Source: an uncultured Schlesneria sp. (lineage in GTDB: Bacteria; Planctomycetota; Planctomycetia; Planctomycetales; Planctomycetaceae). From it: DNA of 64,000 bases. The stretch covers positions 1 through 64,000 of the forward strand of contig CAILLA010000233.1 in the NCBI GenBank assembly GCA_903834925.1, given 5' to 3'. Positions 18,571 through 28,511 of this stretch are shown piece by piece (the first letter of the stretch is position 1; each line of letters opens with the position of its first letter). The notes beneath the pieces were generated by a model. The model had not been told where the DNA came from and ran no database searches. It saw only the letters and a program-made list of their open reading frames with translations. The position numbers and the translations under genes were made by a program.

Positions 18571-20391
18571 TCACCGCAAAGGAACAGTTCCTTGACCCGC
18601 ATTATTCGCCGTTGATTCGATTTTTTTCATTTCTCCCGTAGCCAACTGAAGTCCGGCGGCGAATAGTCGCATCAGGGTAGGAAAGTCGTTTTCAGCGAGT
18701 GTATTCGTCGGGATTTTCGGCCAATTGCCTTCAACTAACCGATGGTCAGACCACTTCCCGAGAATCAGTCGTCGAATCTCAAAGTGTTGATTCTGGCGAT
18801 GATATTCCGCCGATTTGAGATGATGCGCCGCATCAACCGTCAGCGAAAAATTGCTGACAGAAGGTTGATCGATTTCGACTGTTTGAATGCGAACGACGTG
18901 AGACCCCTCATTCGTTTCCAAGGCTAAAGGAAAGCGGCCCATTTGAACCATGCCGGTCATCAACAAGGTCATCGTTGCTTTCGATGTTAATTGCTCGTTG
19001 TGCAGTAGATCGTTACATGTTTTACGCAATCCGCTCATCGAATTGCCCGTCGTGATTTTCGTGTTGCCGTGGAATCCAGTCTTATCGATCGTGCCGTCAT
19101 CGATCTGCACATTTGGAAGAAGCGACATTTTGGGAAGTCGTATGATTGCCGGTTCGCCTTTGATGTAGATATTTGTTTCTGCAGAATTTCCAAGAAATCC
19201 GAAGAGAGGTGTTTCGTTCTTCGTCGCGACAACTTCGACCTTATTTTGGATCAAATCGATTCCAACAGTGACGGTGATCACGTCACCATTTGGCTGATTC
19301 CAGCAAAGCTCCATGTCGAAGATTTCGACTTTATTCTCACGATAAGCACGAATGATTTCTGTCAGCAACTCGGCGTGTTTCTCGATGGTACTATCCAGGT
19401 CCTCCATCAGCCCCAGCGTCGTTTCCGCAGACGTTCGCCAAGGTGAATCAGCGAATTTGCTGATTAATTGTTTGAACACCGACCGTGCTTCATCGGATCG
19501 TCGCATGCGAGCCAGACAGACCCCATGCTGAAATCGAATTTGTGGATCGTCGATGGCATCTTTCAAGAATTCAAACTCGACCAGGGCATGCGCCAATTCA
19601 CTGGCATTCAGATAATTTCGAGCCACAATCCGGCGAATTTCTGGACGTGTCCGTTCTTCAACGGTCATCAGCGTCAACAGATGTTTCTGAAACCCGGTAA
19701 TGTCCAGACTCAACGCCGCGAATTCGTCTTTCAGCGACAGCTCTTGAAGTTCGCTAAATCGCTTTTCGATCGGTGTTAAATCGTCGCACGCCAAGGTCGC
19801 AACTCGAGCATTATTGTCTTTTAAAACCTTTCGACATTCGTTACACATGCCAACGTCGTTTGCCATGAATGCGGCCCTGGCCAATCGCAAGGCAAACCCT
19901 TGATCTTCCAACAGATCCTTCTGGTACTTGGGAAATGCCAGTCGAATGGCTCGAACCGCGACCTGTGCTTTTTGTGTATCAGGCAGTTCTTTCAGGAACT
20001 GAGCATCCAGGAATTCTCGCAACTTCTTTCCGTCGGCGAACGTTGTCAAGACGTATGCGGTTTCGACACTGCTTGGGTAACGCTGCAGCAAATCGGTTTT
20101 GATTCGATTCGTTTTTGTTGTGTCGCCCACAACCGTTGCGAGAACCAAAGCATCGATCGCCAGACGTTTCACCTGCCGACTGTCTTGAGGTGCTTCCGTA
20201 TATTTCCGCATAGCCTCTTCGGCAAGGGAAGTGAAATCGGAGTCATCTTGATCCCAGTCGTTCGACGACGCGCCTGCCTCTGTCGACTCCACCTTGCTGG
20301 GATCAGTCTCAGGCGGTGTCGCCAAAACAATTTGACTCGTCACAACAAGCAACGTCAACGCCACGAGCGTCAAACTGGCGATCCTTGCCAT
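18571..20391 (-). CDS. Exported hypothetical protein with helical-repeat middle
   Basis: A 606-residue protein of unrecognised family. The start at 20391 gives a clear signal peptide (MARIASLTLVALTLLVVTSQ..., cut near VLA-TPP); a longer frame from 20460 would bury it. Residues about 40-330 are alpha-helical with a TPR-like rhythm (paired helices with Ala/Leu spacing, e.g. HALVEFEFLKDAIDDPQIRFQHGVCLARM). Residues about 370-580 are beta-rich, resembling a lipoprotein-carrier-like (LolA-type) sandwich, but that is only an impression. It probably acts in the periplasm or at the inner face of the outer membrane. It lies downstream of the Bat-like cluster, separated by about 230 bases. Confidence 0.65.
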   Translation of the reverse strand: MARIASLTLVALTLLVVTSQIVLATPPETDPSKVESTEAGASSNDWDQDDSDFTSLAEEAMRKYTEAPQDSRQVKRLAIDALVLATVVGDTTKTNRIKTDLLQRYPSSVETAYVLTTFADGKKLREFLDAQFLKELPDTQKAQVAVRAIRLAFPKYQKDLLEDQGFALRLARAAFMANDVGMCNECRKVLKDNNARVATLACDDLTPIEKRFSELQELSLKDEFAALSLDITGFQKHLLTLMTVEERTRPEIRRIVARNYLNASELAHALVEFEFLKDAIDDPQIRFQHGVCLARMRRSDEARSVFKQLISKFADSPWRTSAETTLGLMEDLDSTIEKHAELLTEIIRAYRENKVEIFDMELCWNQPNGDVITVTVGIDLIQNKVEVVATKNETPLFGFLGNSAETNIYIKGEPAIIRLPKMSLLPNVQIDDGTIDKTGFHGNTKITTGNSMSGLRKTCNDLLHNEQLTSKATMTLLMTGMVQMGRFPLALETNEGSHVVRIQTVEIDQPSVSNFSLTVDAAHHLKSAEYHRQNQHFEIRRLILGKWSDHRLVEGNWPKIPTNTLAENDFPTLMRLFAAGLQLATGEMKKIESTANNAGQGTVPLR

Positions 20392-20687
20392 AATGAACCT
20401 CAATATCTGGGTTTGAAGAGCATCAACAATCCGTGAACGCTTCCTTGTTTCACAATTCAAGGTTGTTGAATGAATTCACAAGTTTTTCGGCTGCAAAATC
20501 AAGCCAGTATTCTTATCACTCATTCGAATTTGTGGCAAGATGATTTGAACATGTGTGAATTGAATTGCACTTCACGAACTCACATCGCATTGCCAGGTGC
20601 AAAATGACGTAAATCTGCTTAAAGAATCTGGTGAATCACTTCGCCGCGACTAATGGGAATCGGCCGTCCCAGCGTATCGTGAAAGCA

Positions 20688-23240
20688 TTACTCCAGTGCT
20701 TTAATGGCTTTTTCCTTTCGTTTGCGCTTGGTCTCTTCCAGAAGATCCATTTCGGCTTTAATGGTTTTCTTGAGGTCTTCGAGGACCGCATCAAAACGGG
20801 CCATCTCGGCCATTTCACCAAGTATTGCTTCCAACCGTTCGATCAGAGTTGTCGTTTCGTCGATGGAAGTTTCGAGGGGAACAGTTGGATCAGTCTCTTT
20901 TTCGAGGGCCAGTCGAAACAATCCCAGTGCTCCATCAATATTCGGAAAACTCTTCGTGTTGGCGACGTTCAACGGGGCGAGAATTTTGACGTCAAGTCGT
21001 TCAAGCATTGCAGGTGTATCAGCAGCGTTGTTGATCAGTTCTTCTCGAATTTCAGCGAATGCCGATTCCACTCCTGCAGTTTCAATGGCATTCTTGCGGA
21101 CTCCATGCAGTGATCGATCAGCAACAGCGTTGAGTCCTGGTAAATTTGCCTTGATCCTCTCATCGAGAGCAGAGGATTTGCGTTTCTCGTCAGGCAAATC
21201 TTTCGCCGGAACTCCTTCGCTTCCGCCTTCCCGCGATGTCGTTGGTCCAGTCAGCTTTTCGTGCTGATTCTGCAATTCCTTCAGCGTGGCCTTACTCTCA
21301 GAAATGATTTGTTCAACTCGTTTACGCAAGTTGAGTTCCCGACCATACAGCATCGAAAGAAGCTCTTCTTCGGGAATAATCGTGAAGACAAACTTTAAGC
21401 CTTGCGACCGATGAGCCGTCGCGGCTTGCGATGAGGCTCCCCCTTCACTTCCAGACGCGGGCGATCCCTGCGATGACGGAGAAGGCACGGTGCATGAATC
21501 CAGGGCCGCCACCGTAAGTGTCAGACGCTGTTTGATCGAAAGGTCGAGTGGCAAGACATCAAATCGTTCGTAAGCTTCATTCTCCGCACGCTGAAGTGCG
21601 AATTCGCGAGGTCCATTCTTCGGTGGGACTGCAAGTCCTCGTTTTTGCCAGTCGGTTGCGTCATCGACTTTGAATTCGAACGCCACTGAGGCGATTCCAT
21701 AATCATCGATTACAGTGCCTGAAATCGGAATCCGAGCTTTCCTTGTGACGGACGTTCCAATCCCCTTCAACTTCGTTTCGACAATCGGTGGCTGATCGAC
21801 AATTCCATTGATTGTGAATCGAGTCGGTGTCGGACTGACGATCTGATCAACGTCTTCCAGGGTGACTCGCAGTAATCCGTCTGGTGGCAGTGGAAGCGGC
21901 AGCGTCACTGGCTGTCCTGATTCGGCCCATGTTCGAAGCATTGCAGGAAGTTTCTTTGCGCCGTCAGGATCGAGTACAAACGCCAAGGAAAAACTGCTTT
22001 GACCTTTAATCTCCATGTCTCCTCCCGCTTGAGGGAATGGCAATTTCAATTGTGGCTTACCATCTTGTGACATCAGCACAATAGTTGAGTTGCCATCCGA
22101 CGCGATTACGATTTCCCATCGATCCGTACCTGCGTCGCCTTCGATTCTGGCTTGAAGAAGCGGCTTGTTCGTTGCGATTTCCATGATGAAATCGGTCTGC
22201 ATCGGCAACGAAATCTGTGATCCTTTTAACTCATTCGGTGTTCGTTCGATCCCGTCGGCCCCGCGCTGATTCAGGCCCGTATATTCAGGATATAAACTGT
22301 GTAGAGTGACCCGCGTGACTTCCGGGGGTGAGACAACTTCAACGACATAGGGATTGGAATGACTGAAATCCCCCCCCGAGACCCAAAGCCGCGCATCCTC
22401 AATCAAACCTACAAATGTATGACGAAACACCTTGTCTGAGGATGGTGTCAACCAGATTTGCGTCAATCCCCGACCCATTCGGCTATCCAGCCGAATCCGT
22501 TCCGGATGCGTTTTTCCCTCAGGGACTTCAATCGAAAGGACAAGGTCTCCACCTTTGGGATGTCGATATCGATGATCAACCAACTCTCGTAGTTGATCAC
22601 CAGGTTGAACGACAATTTTGACAACGAGTTCCGTTTCTCGAGTCCAGTAACCATCACGCAGGCTCAGGTATCCCGCAACCCAGCGTTCCATCGCGGCAGA
22701 ATCAACGACCATCAGACCAAGGATTGAAACGACTAAGCCGACGGCGAGAATGGCAGCTCGACGCAATGGTCGGCTGTCAAAAACCGAACCAAGGTCGAGC
22801 GTTTTTGTCGTTTTCGCCACATCGGCCAACGTCCGCTGAAGCATTGCCGCAGTGACGGGTGAATCTGTTTCCGCAAGGCCTTCGGCAGCCTCAACCGCCG
22901 TCACCAGGCGATCGTCTAATTCCGGAAATCGACGTTCGAGGACCATTGCTAATGCCTTCGTGCGGAATCCTCGAAACAATCGAAGTCCGATCCACGAAAA
23001 AGCTCCCATCGCAACCAGCGCAATGCCGCTCAATAACACTGTCGCCCGGAACCAGCGAGGAAGTTCAAGATGACTCAGTTGGAAATAGGCCCAGTCAAAC
23101 GCAAAAGTTGCCCAGAATAGAATTCCAAGAACCGCGAAAACCAGCGCCAAGCCTTCCCAAAACACATATGAACGAATCCGTGACCGCAGCTGATCAAGGA
23201 TGGAACGCGCTTCTGGAGGCAGACTATTCAGTGAGGTCAT
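20688..23240 (-). CDS. Large membrane-anchored protein of Bat-like cluster (DUF4175-like layout)
   Basis: An 850-residue protein with hydrophobic segments at about 27-50, 63-88 and 156-178, then a long soluble part rich in beta strands (about 200-600) and a charged, coiled-coil C-terminus (about 635-690 and 780-850, ending KRKRKEKAIKALE). A disordered Gly/Ser/Ala stretch separates the beta region from the coiled coil (about 585-605). The layout, two N-terminal membrane helices plus a large periplasmic body, resembles DUF4175 proteins, but I cannot prove homology. It begins 12 bases after the VWA gene upstream, so co-transcription with the two VWA/BatA-type genes is likely. Function unknown. 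Confidence 0.7.
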   Translation of the reverse strand: MTSLNSLPPEARSILDQLRSRIRSYVFWEGLALVFAVLGILFWATFAFDWAYFQLSHLELPRWFRATVLLSGIALVAMGAFSWIGLRLFRGFRTKALAMVLERRFPELDDRLVTAVEAAEGLAETDSPVTAAMLQRTLADVAKTTKTLDLGSVFDSRPLRRAAILAVGLVVSILGLMVVDSAAMERWVAGYLSLRDGYWTRETELVVKIVVQPGDQLRELVDHRYRHPKGGDLVLSIEVPEGKTHPERIRLDSRMGRGLTQIWLTPSSDKVFRHTFVGLIEDARLWVSGGDFSHSNPYVVEVVSPPEVTRVTLHSLYPEYTGLNQRGADGIERTPNELKGSQISLPMQTDFIMEIATNKPLLQARIEGDAGTDRWEIVIASDGNSTIVLMSQDGKPQLKLPFPQAGGDMEIKGQSSFSLAFVLDPDGAKKLPAMLRTWAESGQPVTLPLPLPPDGLLRVTLEDVDQIVSPTPTRFTINGIVDQPPIVETKLKGIGTSVTRKARIPISGTVIDDYGIASVAFEFKVDDATDWQKRGLAVPPKNGPREFALQRAENEAYERFDVLPLDLSIKQRLTLTVAALDSCTVPSPSSQGSPASGSEGGASSQAATAHRSQGLKFVFTIIPEEELLSMLYGRELNLRKRVEQIISESKATLKELQNQHEKLTGPTTSREGGSEGVPAKDLPDEKRKSSALDERIKANLPGLNAVADRSLHGVRKNAIETAGVESAFAEIREELINNAADTPAMLERLDVKILAPLNVANTKSFPNIDGALGLFRLALEKETDPTVPLETSIDETTTLIERLEAILGEMAEMARFDAVLEDLKKTIKAEMDLLEETKRKRKEKAIKALE

Positions 23241-23252
23241 CGTGTCGAGCTT

Positions 23253-25736
23253 TCACGCCAACTTTAAAAGTTTCCTTGTCAGCCACTCAGCGGACAGAAT
23301 CGCGACGAGTAAATACATCACCCACTCACGATCCCAAAGCGTCCTGAGTCGCTCAGCAACGTAGAACTGTTCGCCTCGATCTGGAAGCAGGCCCGGCAGC
23401 TCGGCGGCTGCCTCGGACATTGTCAGGCATTTCCCGCCCGTATCGCGGACAAGGTCTGTTAATAACCTGACGTTCTGGCGAATGTTTTCGTCTTCGAGTT
23501 TTGGAAGTGCCACAACAATTTCATCCGTTACTCGTTCTCGAGAATCGGGAAGCGTCAATTCCAGCTTGTAAGTGCCTGGCAGGCTGACTCGGATATCTCC
23601 TACAAACACGCCGGCACTTGATGGATCGCGCCGCAACTGTCGAGGTGGATTCAATGGCTTGCCATTCGGATCATAAACATCGAGAGTGACCGTTTCCGCT
23701 TCGAGAGGATCGTACTTGGCATCCAGAACTCGTGCTCGAATTCTCAACGTCTGCCCAATGAGAAGTTTATGGCTGTCGGGCATCAATAGCCCTCGTTTGG
23801 TCCCTCGTTTGGAGCGACCTTGTCCGACTTCTCTGATCGTCTTGATCCAGAATCGATCGTAGTCGTCTTCGCTGACGGATCTCAGACGCCACATCTCGGC
23901 GCTACCCAGATAAAACACAAAGCCTTTATTCAGAGGCTGACCCGCCATCAAGACGGGTGGTTCAGCTGCGGCTCTTGGGTCCGAGAAATTCGCATAGACT
24001 TTGGCACCGGCCTTATGTCCGTTTGTTGGATAACATCGATAGATGCCGGCAAACGATTTCCACCGTGCGGCAGAGGAAATGGCGTCGTCGGTTAACTGAA
24101 GAAAGCCAAGGCTTTGGCCTTCTTTGGTGAATTGGATCGGCCACGGCTGACTTGAGTCCTGATCAAACCTCGCTGCCGTAAAGTACGAACTGAGGATGAC
24201 CGGATAAAGCTCTAGCAGCGGCTTGAATTGCTCGTCACCCGTCGCGCCACTTCCTCCGGGATCAGCCATACCGGCCAGGACAGGCGTGTTGACGTCACCG
24301 GCAACAAGAATCAATCCTCCCCCTTCGAGACTGACCCAGTCATGAAGCAACTTGAACGATTCAACCGGAATACTTTTCCAATCGGGATCAAATGCCATCA
24401 CGACATCATATTCATAAAGTTGTTCTCGTCCTTCCGGGAACGCCGAGAGCAAGTTATTGGACTCCTGGCTGGTTCCTGACGCACCGCTTTGAAGCAGAAC
24501 ATCGACATCGAATGACTTATGTCGAAAAAGCAGGTTTCGCACGAATTGATAGTCACGCATCGGACCGCCAGCGATCAGCAGGACACGCGTCGGCCGATCG
24601 AAGGTGTTCACGCTGAACGACATTCCGTTGTCCTGAGAATTGAACTCAGCCACACCATTTGTCGTCGATGCCCGGACGAGGTATGTAACCCGACCTGCCT
24701 CCGTTGAATTCCGTGGAAATTTGACCTCAACCGGTAGCCCGTCTTCCAGCAACAGTGCCTTTTTGCGTTCAATAATGATCGGCTCGGGATCACCTTCGGA
24801 TTTCATAAATAATTCGACATCAACTTCGCGCCCCGCCAGACCGTTTCCTTGAATAAAAGCCGTAATTTCAAAGGGATCGCCCATCTGGACATCAGTCGGC
24901 GTCGCGATCTCTGATACAGCCAGATTGACGGGCTGGTCTGTTGTCCCCGTTCCCACGGCAATCAACTTCGACTTTGTGGATAACGCTCGATCATGTGCGG
25001 TAATCGGATCGACCCCCGCGTTCGAAACGCCATCCGTCAAAACAACAATTCCAGAGAGTGTCCTTCCGCTGACTTGTCTGATTAATTCTTCCAAACTTTC
25101 ACCGAGCCGAGACTCAAACCCCCGCGGCCGAAGAACCTCATCCCAATCAACGGTCAAATCAGGCGGTGAACTACCACGCGATTCGTTTGTTCCGGCCTTC
25201 GTGGAGTCCAGCTCACGAGGAAACACACGATGCGGTCCAGTCAACACCGAATCAAATGTGAAAAGACTGACTTCGTGCTGCTTCTGAAGCGTCTGGATCA
25301 ACTTTGCGTTCGTCAAGAGATTCTTGATGACATCGCTGCGTGATGGACCGGTCGCATCGACTGAGGACGACTCGCGTTCCGAAGAGTTCCCCGCTGGATG
25401 CCTCATCGAAAGCGAAGTATCCACGAGAAGTGCCACTCGCGACGGACGATACGATTGTTTTTGAGTCCGATCGGATGGGTTGAGAGCGATGACAAGCAAT
25501 GCCGCCAATGTGCCCACTCGTAGCGTCGTCAACCAAAAGCGCCAGAACCAACTTAAGTCTGAAGTGTCTCGCAGGTAAATCCAGATCGTCCACGCTAATA
25601 GAACTGCACTGCCTCCAATCAGCAGTAGCCATCCGATCGGAGACGCAGGCCAATCCAGTTCGCGCACTGTTAGCGTCGCGGAGTCGGCTGCGGCCAACAC
25701 GAAAAACTGCGAATCGGTACTCAGATCAAACATCAA
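23253..25736 (-). CDS. VWA and GATase1-like domain membrane protein
   Basis: An 827-residue protein with two N-terminal membrane helices (about 32-53 and 64-85), a von Willebrand factor A domain beginning at ALLVDTSLSM (DxSxS MIDAS motif, about 104-113) with VVLTDGVSN completing the metal site, and a class I glutamine amidotransferase-like domain around residues 385-490 (VLLIAGGPMRDYQFV ... GGGLILVAG). The latter lacks an obvious catalytic Cys, as usual in these proteins. A C-terminal helix (WVMYLLVAILSAEWL) re-enters the membrane. It sits between the BatA-domain gene and the 850-aa gene in the same orientation. The set resembles aerotolerance (Bat) loci, which couple to MoxR ATPases; no MoxR is present in the window. 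Confidence 0.85.
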   Translation of the reverse strand: MMFDLSTDSQFFVLAAADSATLTVRELDWPASPIGWLLLIGGSAVLLAWTIWIYLRDTSDLSWFWRFWLTTLRVGTLAALLVIALNPSDRTQKQSYRPSRVALLVDTSLSMRHPAGNSSERESSSVDATGPSRSDVIKNLLTNAKLIQTLQKQHEVSLFTFDSVLTGPHRVFPRELDSTKAGTNESRGSSPPDLTVDWDEVLRPRGFESRLGESLEELIRQVSGRTLSGIVVLTDGVSNAGVDPITAHDRALSTKSKLIAVGTGTTDQPVNLAVSEIATPTDVQMGDPFEITAFIQGNGLAGREVDVELFMKSEGDPEPIIIERKKALLLEDGLPVEVKFPRNSTEAGRVTYLVRASTTNGVAEFNSQDNGMSFSVNTFDRPTRVLLIAGGPMRDYQFVRNLLFRHKSFDVDVLLQSGASGTSQESNNLLSAFPEGREQLYEYDVVMAFDPDWKSIPVESFKLLHDWVSLEGGGLILVAGDVNTPVLAGMADPGGSGATGDEQFKPLLELYPVILSSYFTAARFDQDSSQPWPIQFTKEGQSLGFLQLTDDAISSAARWKSFAGIYRCYPTNGHKAGAKVYANFSDPRAAAEPPVLMAGQPLNKGFVFYLGSAEMWRLRSVSEDDYDRFWIKTIREVGQGRSKRGTKRGLLMPDSHKLLIGQTLRIRARVLDAKYDPLEAETVTLDVYDPNGKPLNPPRQLRRDPSSAGVFVGDIRVSLPGTYKLELTLPDSRERVTDEIVVALPKLEDENIRQNVRLLTDLVRDTGGKCLTMSEAAAELPGLLPDRGEQFYVAERLRTLWDREWVMYLLVAILSAEWLTRKLLKLA

Positions 25737-25770
25737 CAGGTCTCTTATGACATATAAAATCCGACGTCAT

Positions 25771-28110
25771 TTAACGGGTTGCCATAACAGGACGACTGGC
25801 AGTCGGTGGATGGTAACTGAGTCGATAGGCGAGTGCTTGTTCGGCGATCAATAAAGCCAAAAGTGCCCAAAGGAGCCATTGTCGAATTTCCGCGCCCGAT
25901 TCGCGACCTTGAACCCAATCCAATTGACCAAATTCTTGAATCGAAACGCCTGTTGCACTTCCCAGTCGTTTCTTAAGATCAGCCGTTGAAGCTAGCGCGA
26001 GATCACCCTCTGAAGCGGCCAGATTATAAGCAATCAATCGGTCTTCACTCAGCTGACTCTGCCGCAACAGACGGATCGTATAGACACCTGGTTCGTCCGT
26101 ATCGCGAAAAAGGGCCAACAGTCGAAGCGGCTTCTCGGGGTTACCAGAGTCGGGTGAAGGCTTTATTGATTCTTTCGAGATGCCCGAAGAGGCCTGAGTC
26201 GGCTTATCGATTGCCGAATTAGTTCCCCGAACATCTGGCGAGGCCTGCAGACGAGTAGTGCGGTCACCTTCGTCACCTGGTGCGAAGATTTCAACGAAGT
26301 CAGAATATTCCGCAGGATCAAGCGACAGAACAATCGGCTCGCCGACCAGTCGGCGTTCGGGGTTGTGATCGGTCCTGGCAAGATATTTGACTAATTCGAG
26401 TTGAACGACGACGAAACTGTTATCGGTGGCCCAATTGTTCCAATCCGGTTGGGCCGTTGTCAGACAAGTAATGATCTTACCTTTACCGAAGGAATGCTCC
26501 AGAAACAGCGGGTTTTTACTTCGTAGGGAAGCAATCGACTGGACACCATCCGCTCGTTGCTGGTCGTCAGGTAACCACTCCCTCGCGGTGGGAAAAAATT
26601 GGAAGATGCGGACAAGTTTAATTAACGCATTGTCCTCCCCGGCAAAAATGCGAAACAGCGGATGCTTCGTCGTAATGAGGTCTGCTCCTGGGCTTGTCGG
26701 ATCGACGATCAGCTCTTTCGGTGCCGTATCTAATGGAACGGGAAAAAGCCCCTTTCCATTTCGGTATAACGCGTCATTGTAATGAGCCGGACGAATTGCA
26801 TCCCCGACGAACCAGGCGAGACCTCCACCGGCGGCAACATATTGTTCCAAAACATCGATTGAATCGGCAGGGAGCTCCGGGACATTCAGCAAATACACAC
26901 ACGCGAATCCATTGAGGGGACGACGTCGCAGGTATTCGACGTTCTCGACGCTGGCGGCATAACCTGTTGCTTTAGGATCTGCGGCGATCGCGTCGGCGAT
27001 GTATGAACCGTCTTCGCCAGTGGGATCTCCATCAATTACAAGAACTGGCACTGACCTGGGGACATCAATCGCCAACGAGCGAACATTGTCTTCGGGCAAT
27101 GAATCCGCATCGAGACTGACTCGAATTTTATGTGCGGATGGCGTCGACAGTCGAATTTCAAATTCATGCGCGACTTCGGTTTGAGGATCGATCTTCTCGA
27201 AAAGAATGCTCGCGGGCAGCTTTTCATTATTGTCAAAGATTGATAATCGAACGTCCGATGCAACCTGCAAACCAAAGTTTTTGACGGCAACTCGCATTCG
27301 AAGGGGTACATCAACTGCTGCGACCTGCGTATCGCCGGTTAATTCAGTGACGCTCAGATTTGCGTGGGTTTCCGGAACAGCCCGAACAAGATTGACCGCG
27401 ATACCAGACGCGGTTAGTCCATCAATGGCGGATGCAATCGCTTTCTGATCGCGCCAGTCATGGTCCCGATAGTCCGAAATGACGTGTAAATGTTGAATCA
27501 TTCCACGCTCATCGGCAAACAGTTTTTTGGCCGCCTGCAATCCCGTCGTCAGATCAAGTCCCTGATGCGTGCATTTGAACGTCTGCGGATCAAGCTTCGA
27601 GAGTAGTTCGGTCACAAAATCTTCGTTGACATTTCGCTCAACAAAAAATGGCTGGTCAGGTTGTGAGAGGCGGATCAACGTCAGCTTTTGAGTATTCGGC
27701 TGCTGGGCCCCGCTCGTCGCGATCTGATGAATTATCTTGATGGCTTGCGCAAAACCGTTGGTCTCTTCCCAACGATCACGCATTGACAGGCTATCATCGA
27801 GCAGAACAACGTGATGAGACTGGGCTCCTCGAAAGATCGACATCTGTGCAGGATCGAGAATCAGCCTTGAGATCAGCAGCACCAGACTGGAAACAATCAG
27901 GATTCGTAAAAATAACAGCAGCAATTGTTCGAGCAGTAACCGACGCTGATTTCGTTGTTGACTTTGAAGCAGGAATTCCATCGCAGCAAAACGAACCCGT
28001 CGATATCGCATCCGATTAATGAGATGGATTACGACCGGCGCTGCAATAAGGCAAGCGCCTCCGGCAACGAACGCGGGATTAAAAAAGTGGTTCGCGAGCC
28101 AAGCTGTCAT
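25771..28110 (-). CDS. BatA-domain / VWA membrane protein
   Basis: A 779-residue protein that opens with the BatA N-terminal domain: a helix, then APVVIHLINRMRYRRVRFAA (about 24-43), closely matching the Bat consensus for the first membrane segment and its cytoplasmic loop. A second membrane helix follows (about 56-80), then a VWA domain with LLDDSLSM (about 93-100). Later parts include a GATase1-like fold (VLVIDGDPTGEDGSYIADAI, near 345; GGGLAWFVGD near 415) and a C-terminal membrane helix (QWLLWALLALLIAEQALAY). ATG 28110 is chosen because it gives the normal BatA start; a GTG at 28161 is in frame. First gene of the likely three-gene cluster. Confidence 0.88.
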   Translation of the reverse strand: MTAWLANHFFNPAFVAGGACLIAAPVVIHLINRMRYRRVRFAAMEFLLQSQQRNQRRLLLEQLLLLFLRILIVSSLVLLISRLILDPAQMSIFRGAQSHHVVLLDDSLSMRDRWEETNGFAQAIKIIHQIATSGAQQPNTQKLTLIRLSQPDQPFFVERNVNEDFVTELLSKLDPQTFKCTHQGLDLTTGLQAAKKLFADERGMIQHLHVISDYRDHDWRDQKAIASAIDGLTASGIAVNLVRAVPETHANLSVTELTGDTQVAAVDVPLRMRVAVKNFGLQVASDVRLSIFDNNEKLPASILFEKIDPQTEVAHEFEIRLSTPSAHKIRVSLDADSLPEDNVRSLAIDVPRSVPVLVIDGDPTGEDGSYIADAIAADPKATGYAASVENVEYLRRRPLNGFACVYLLNVPELPADSIDVLEQYVAAGGGLAWFVGDAIRPAHYNDALYRNGKGLFPVPLDTAPKELIVDPTSPGADLITTKHPLFRIFAGEDNALIKLVRIFQFFPTAREWLPDDQQRADGVQSIASLRSKNPLFLEHSFGKGKIITCLTTAQPDWNNWATDNSFVVVQLELVKYLARTDHNPERRLVGEPIVLSLDPAEYSDFVEIFAPGDEGDRTTRLQASPDVRGTNSAIDKPTQASSGISKESIKPSPDSGNPEKPLRLLALFRDTDEPGVYTIRLLRQSQLSEDRLIAYNLAASEGDLALASTADLKKRLGSATGVSIQEFGQLDWVQGRESGAEIRQWLLWALLALLIAEQALAYRLSYHPPTASRPVMATR

Positions 28111-28511
28111 CGCGCGCTGGCTCCAATGATTGGGAAAAAATCGACGACCATGATTATCCACTGGGATTTGTTGCAGCGAACGCCGCCGTCAACACTGTCG
28201 AGTCTAACCATGAGAATGAGAGAAGTCATCTTCGATTCGATTTCTGTTTCGTTTCCAATAACTTCAAACAGGGAGCTTTCAAATAATTGAAAATTCGAAT
28301 GTGGCAAACCGTTCGAACCTACCGACGCAAGAGATGAACTTAAATACAGTAGAAAGCCTTTCGGGTTGATGCTATTACACGCACTCCATAAAAAAAATTC
28401 GTAATAAAACATTTCCCGTAGATCGATCCGGTCGATTCGCCGGGAAAACGCAATTGTCAGCCCAACCAGATCTCACGAAGTCAGCGAATTCTGCTTGCGG
28501 GAGTTTTTTGC
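28111..28511. other. Divergent intergenic region, no gene seen
   Basis: About 400 bases between the divergent BatA-type gene and the cNMP-binding/FHA gene. It must contain promoters for both. I see AT-rich blocks (e.g. about 28290-28410) but no convincing paired -35/-10 boxes, operator palindrome or RNA gene. Confidence 0.5.

Noticed and set aside
20704-21267. 187-codon Ser/Arg-rich plus-strand frame
   Set aside because: Complement of the coiled-coil region of the 850-residue gene; low-complexity composition is explained by that.
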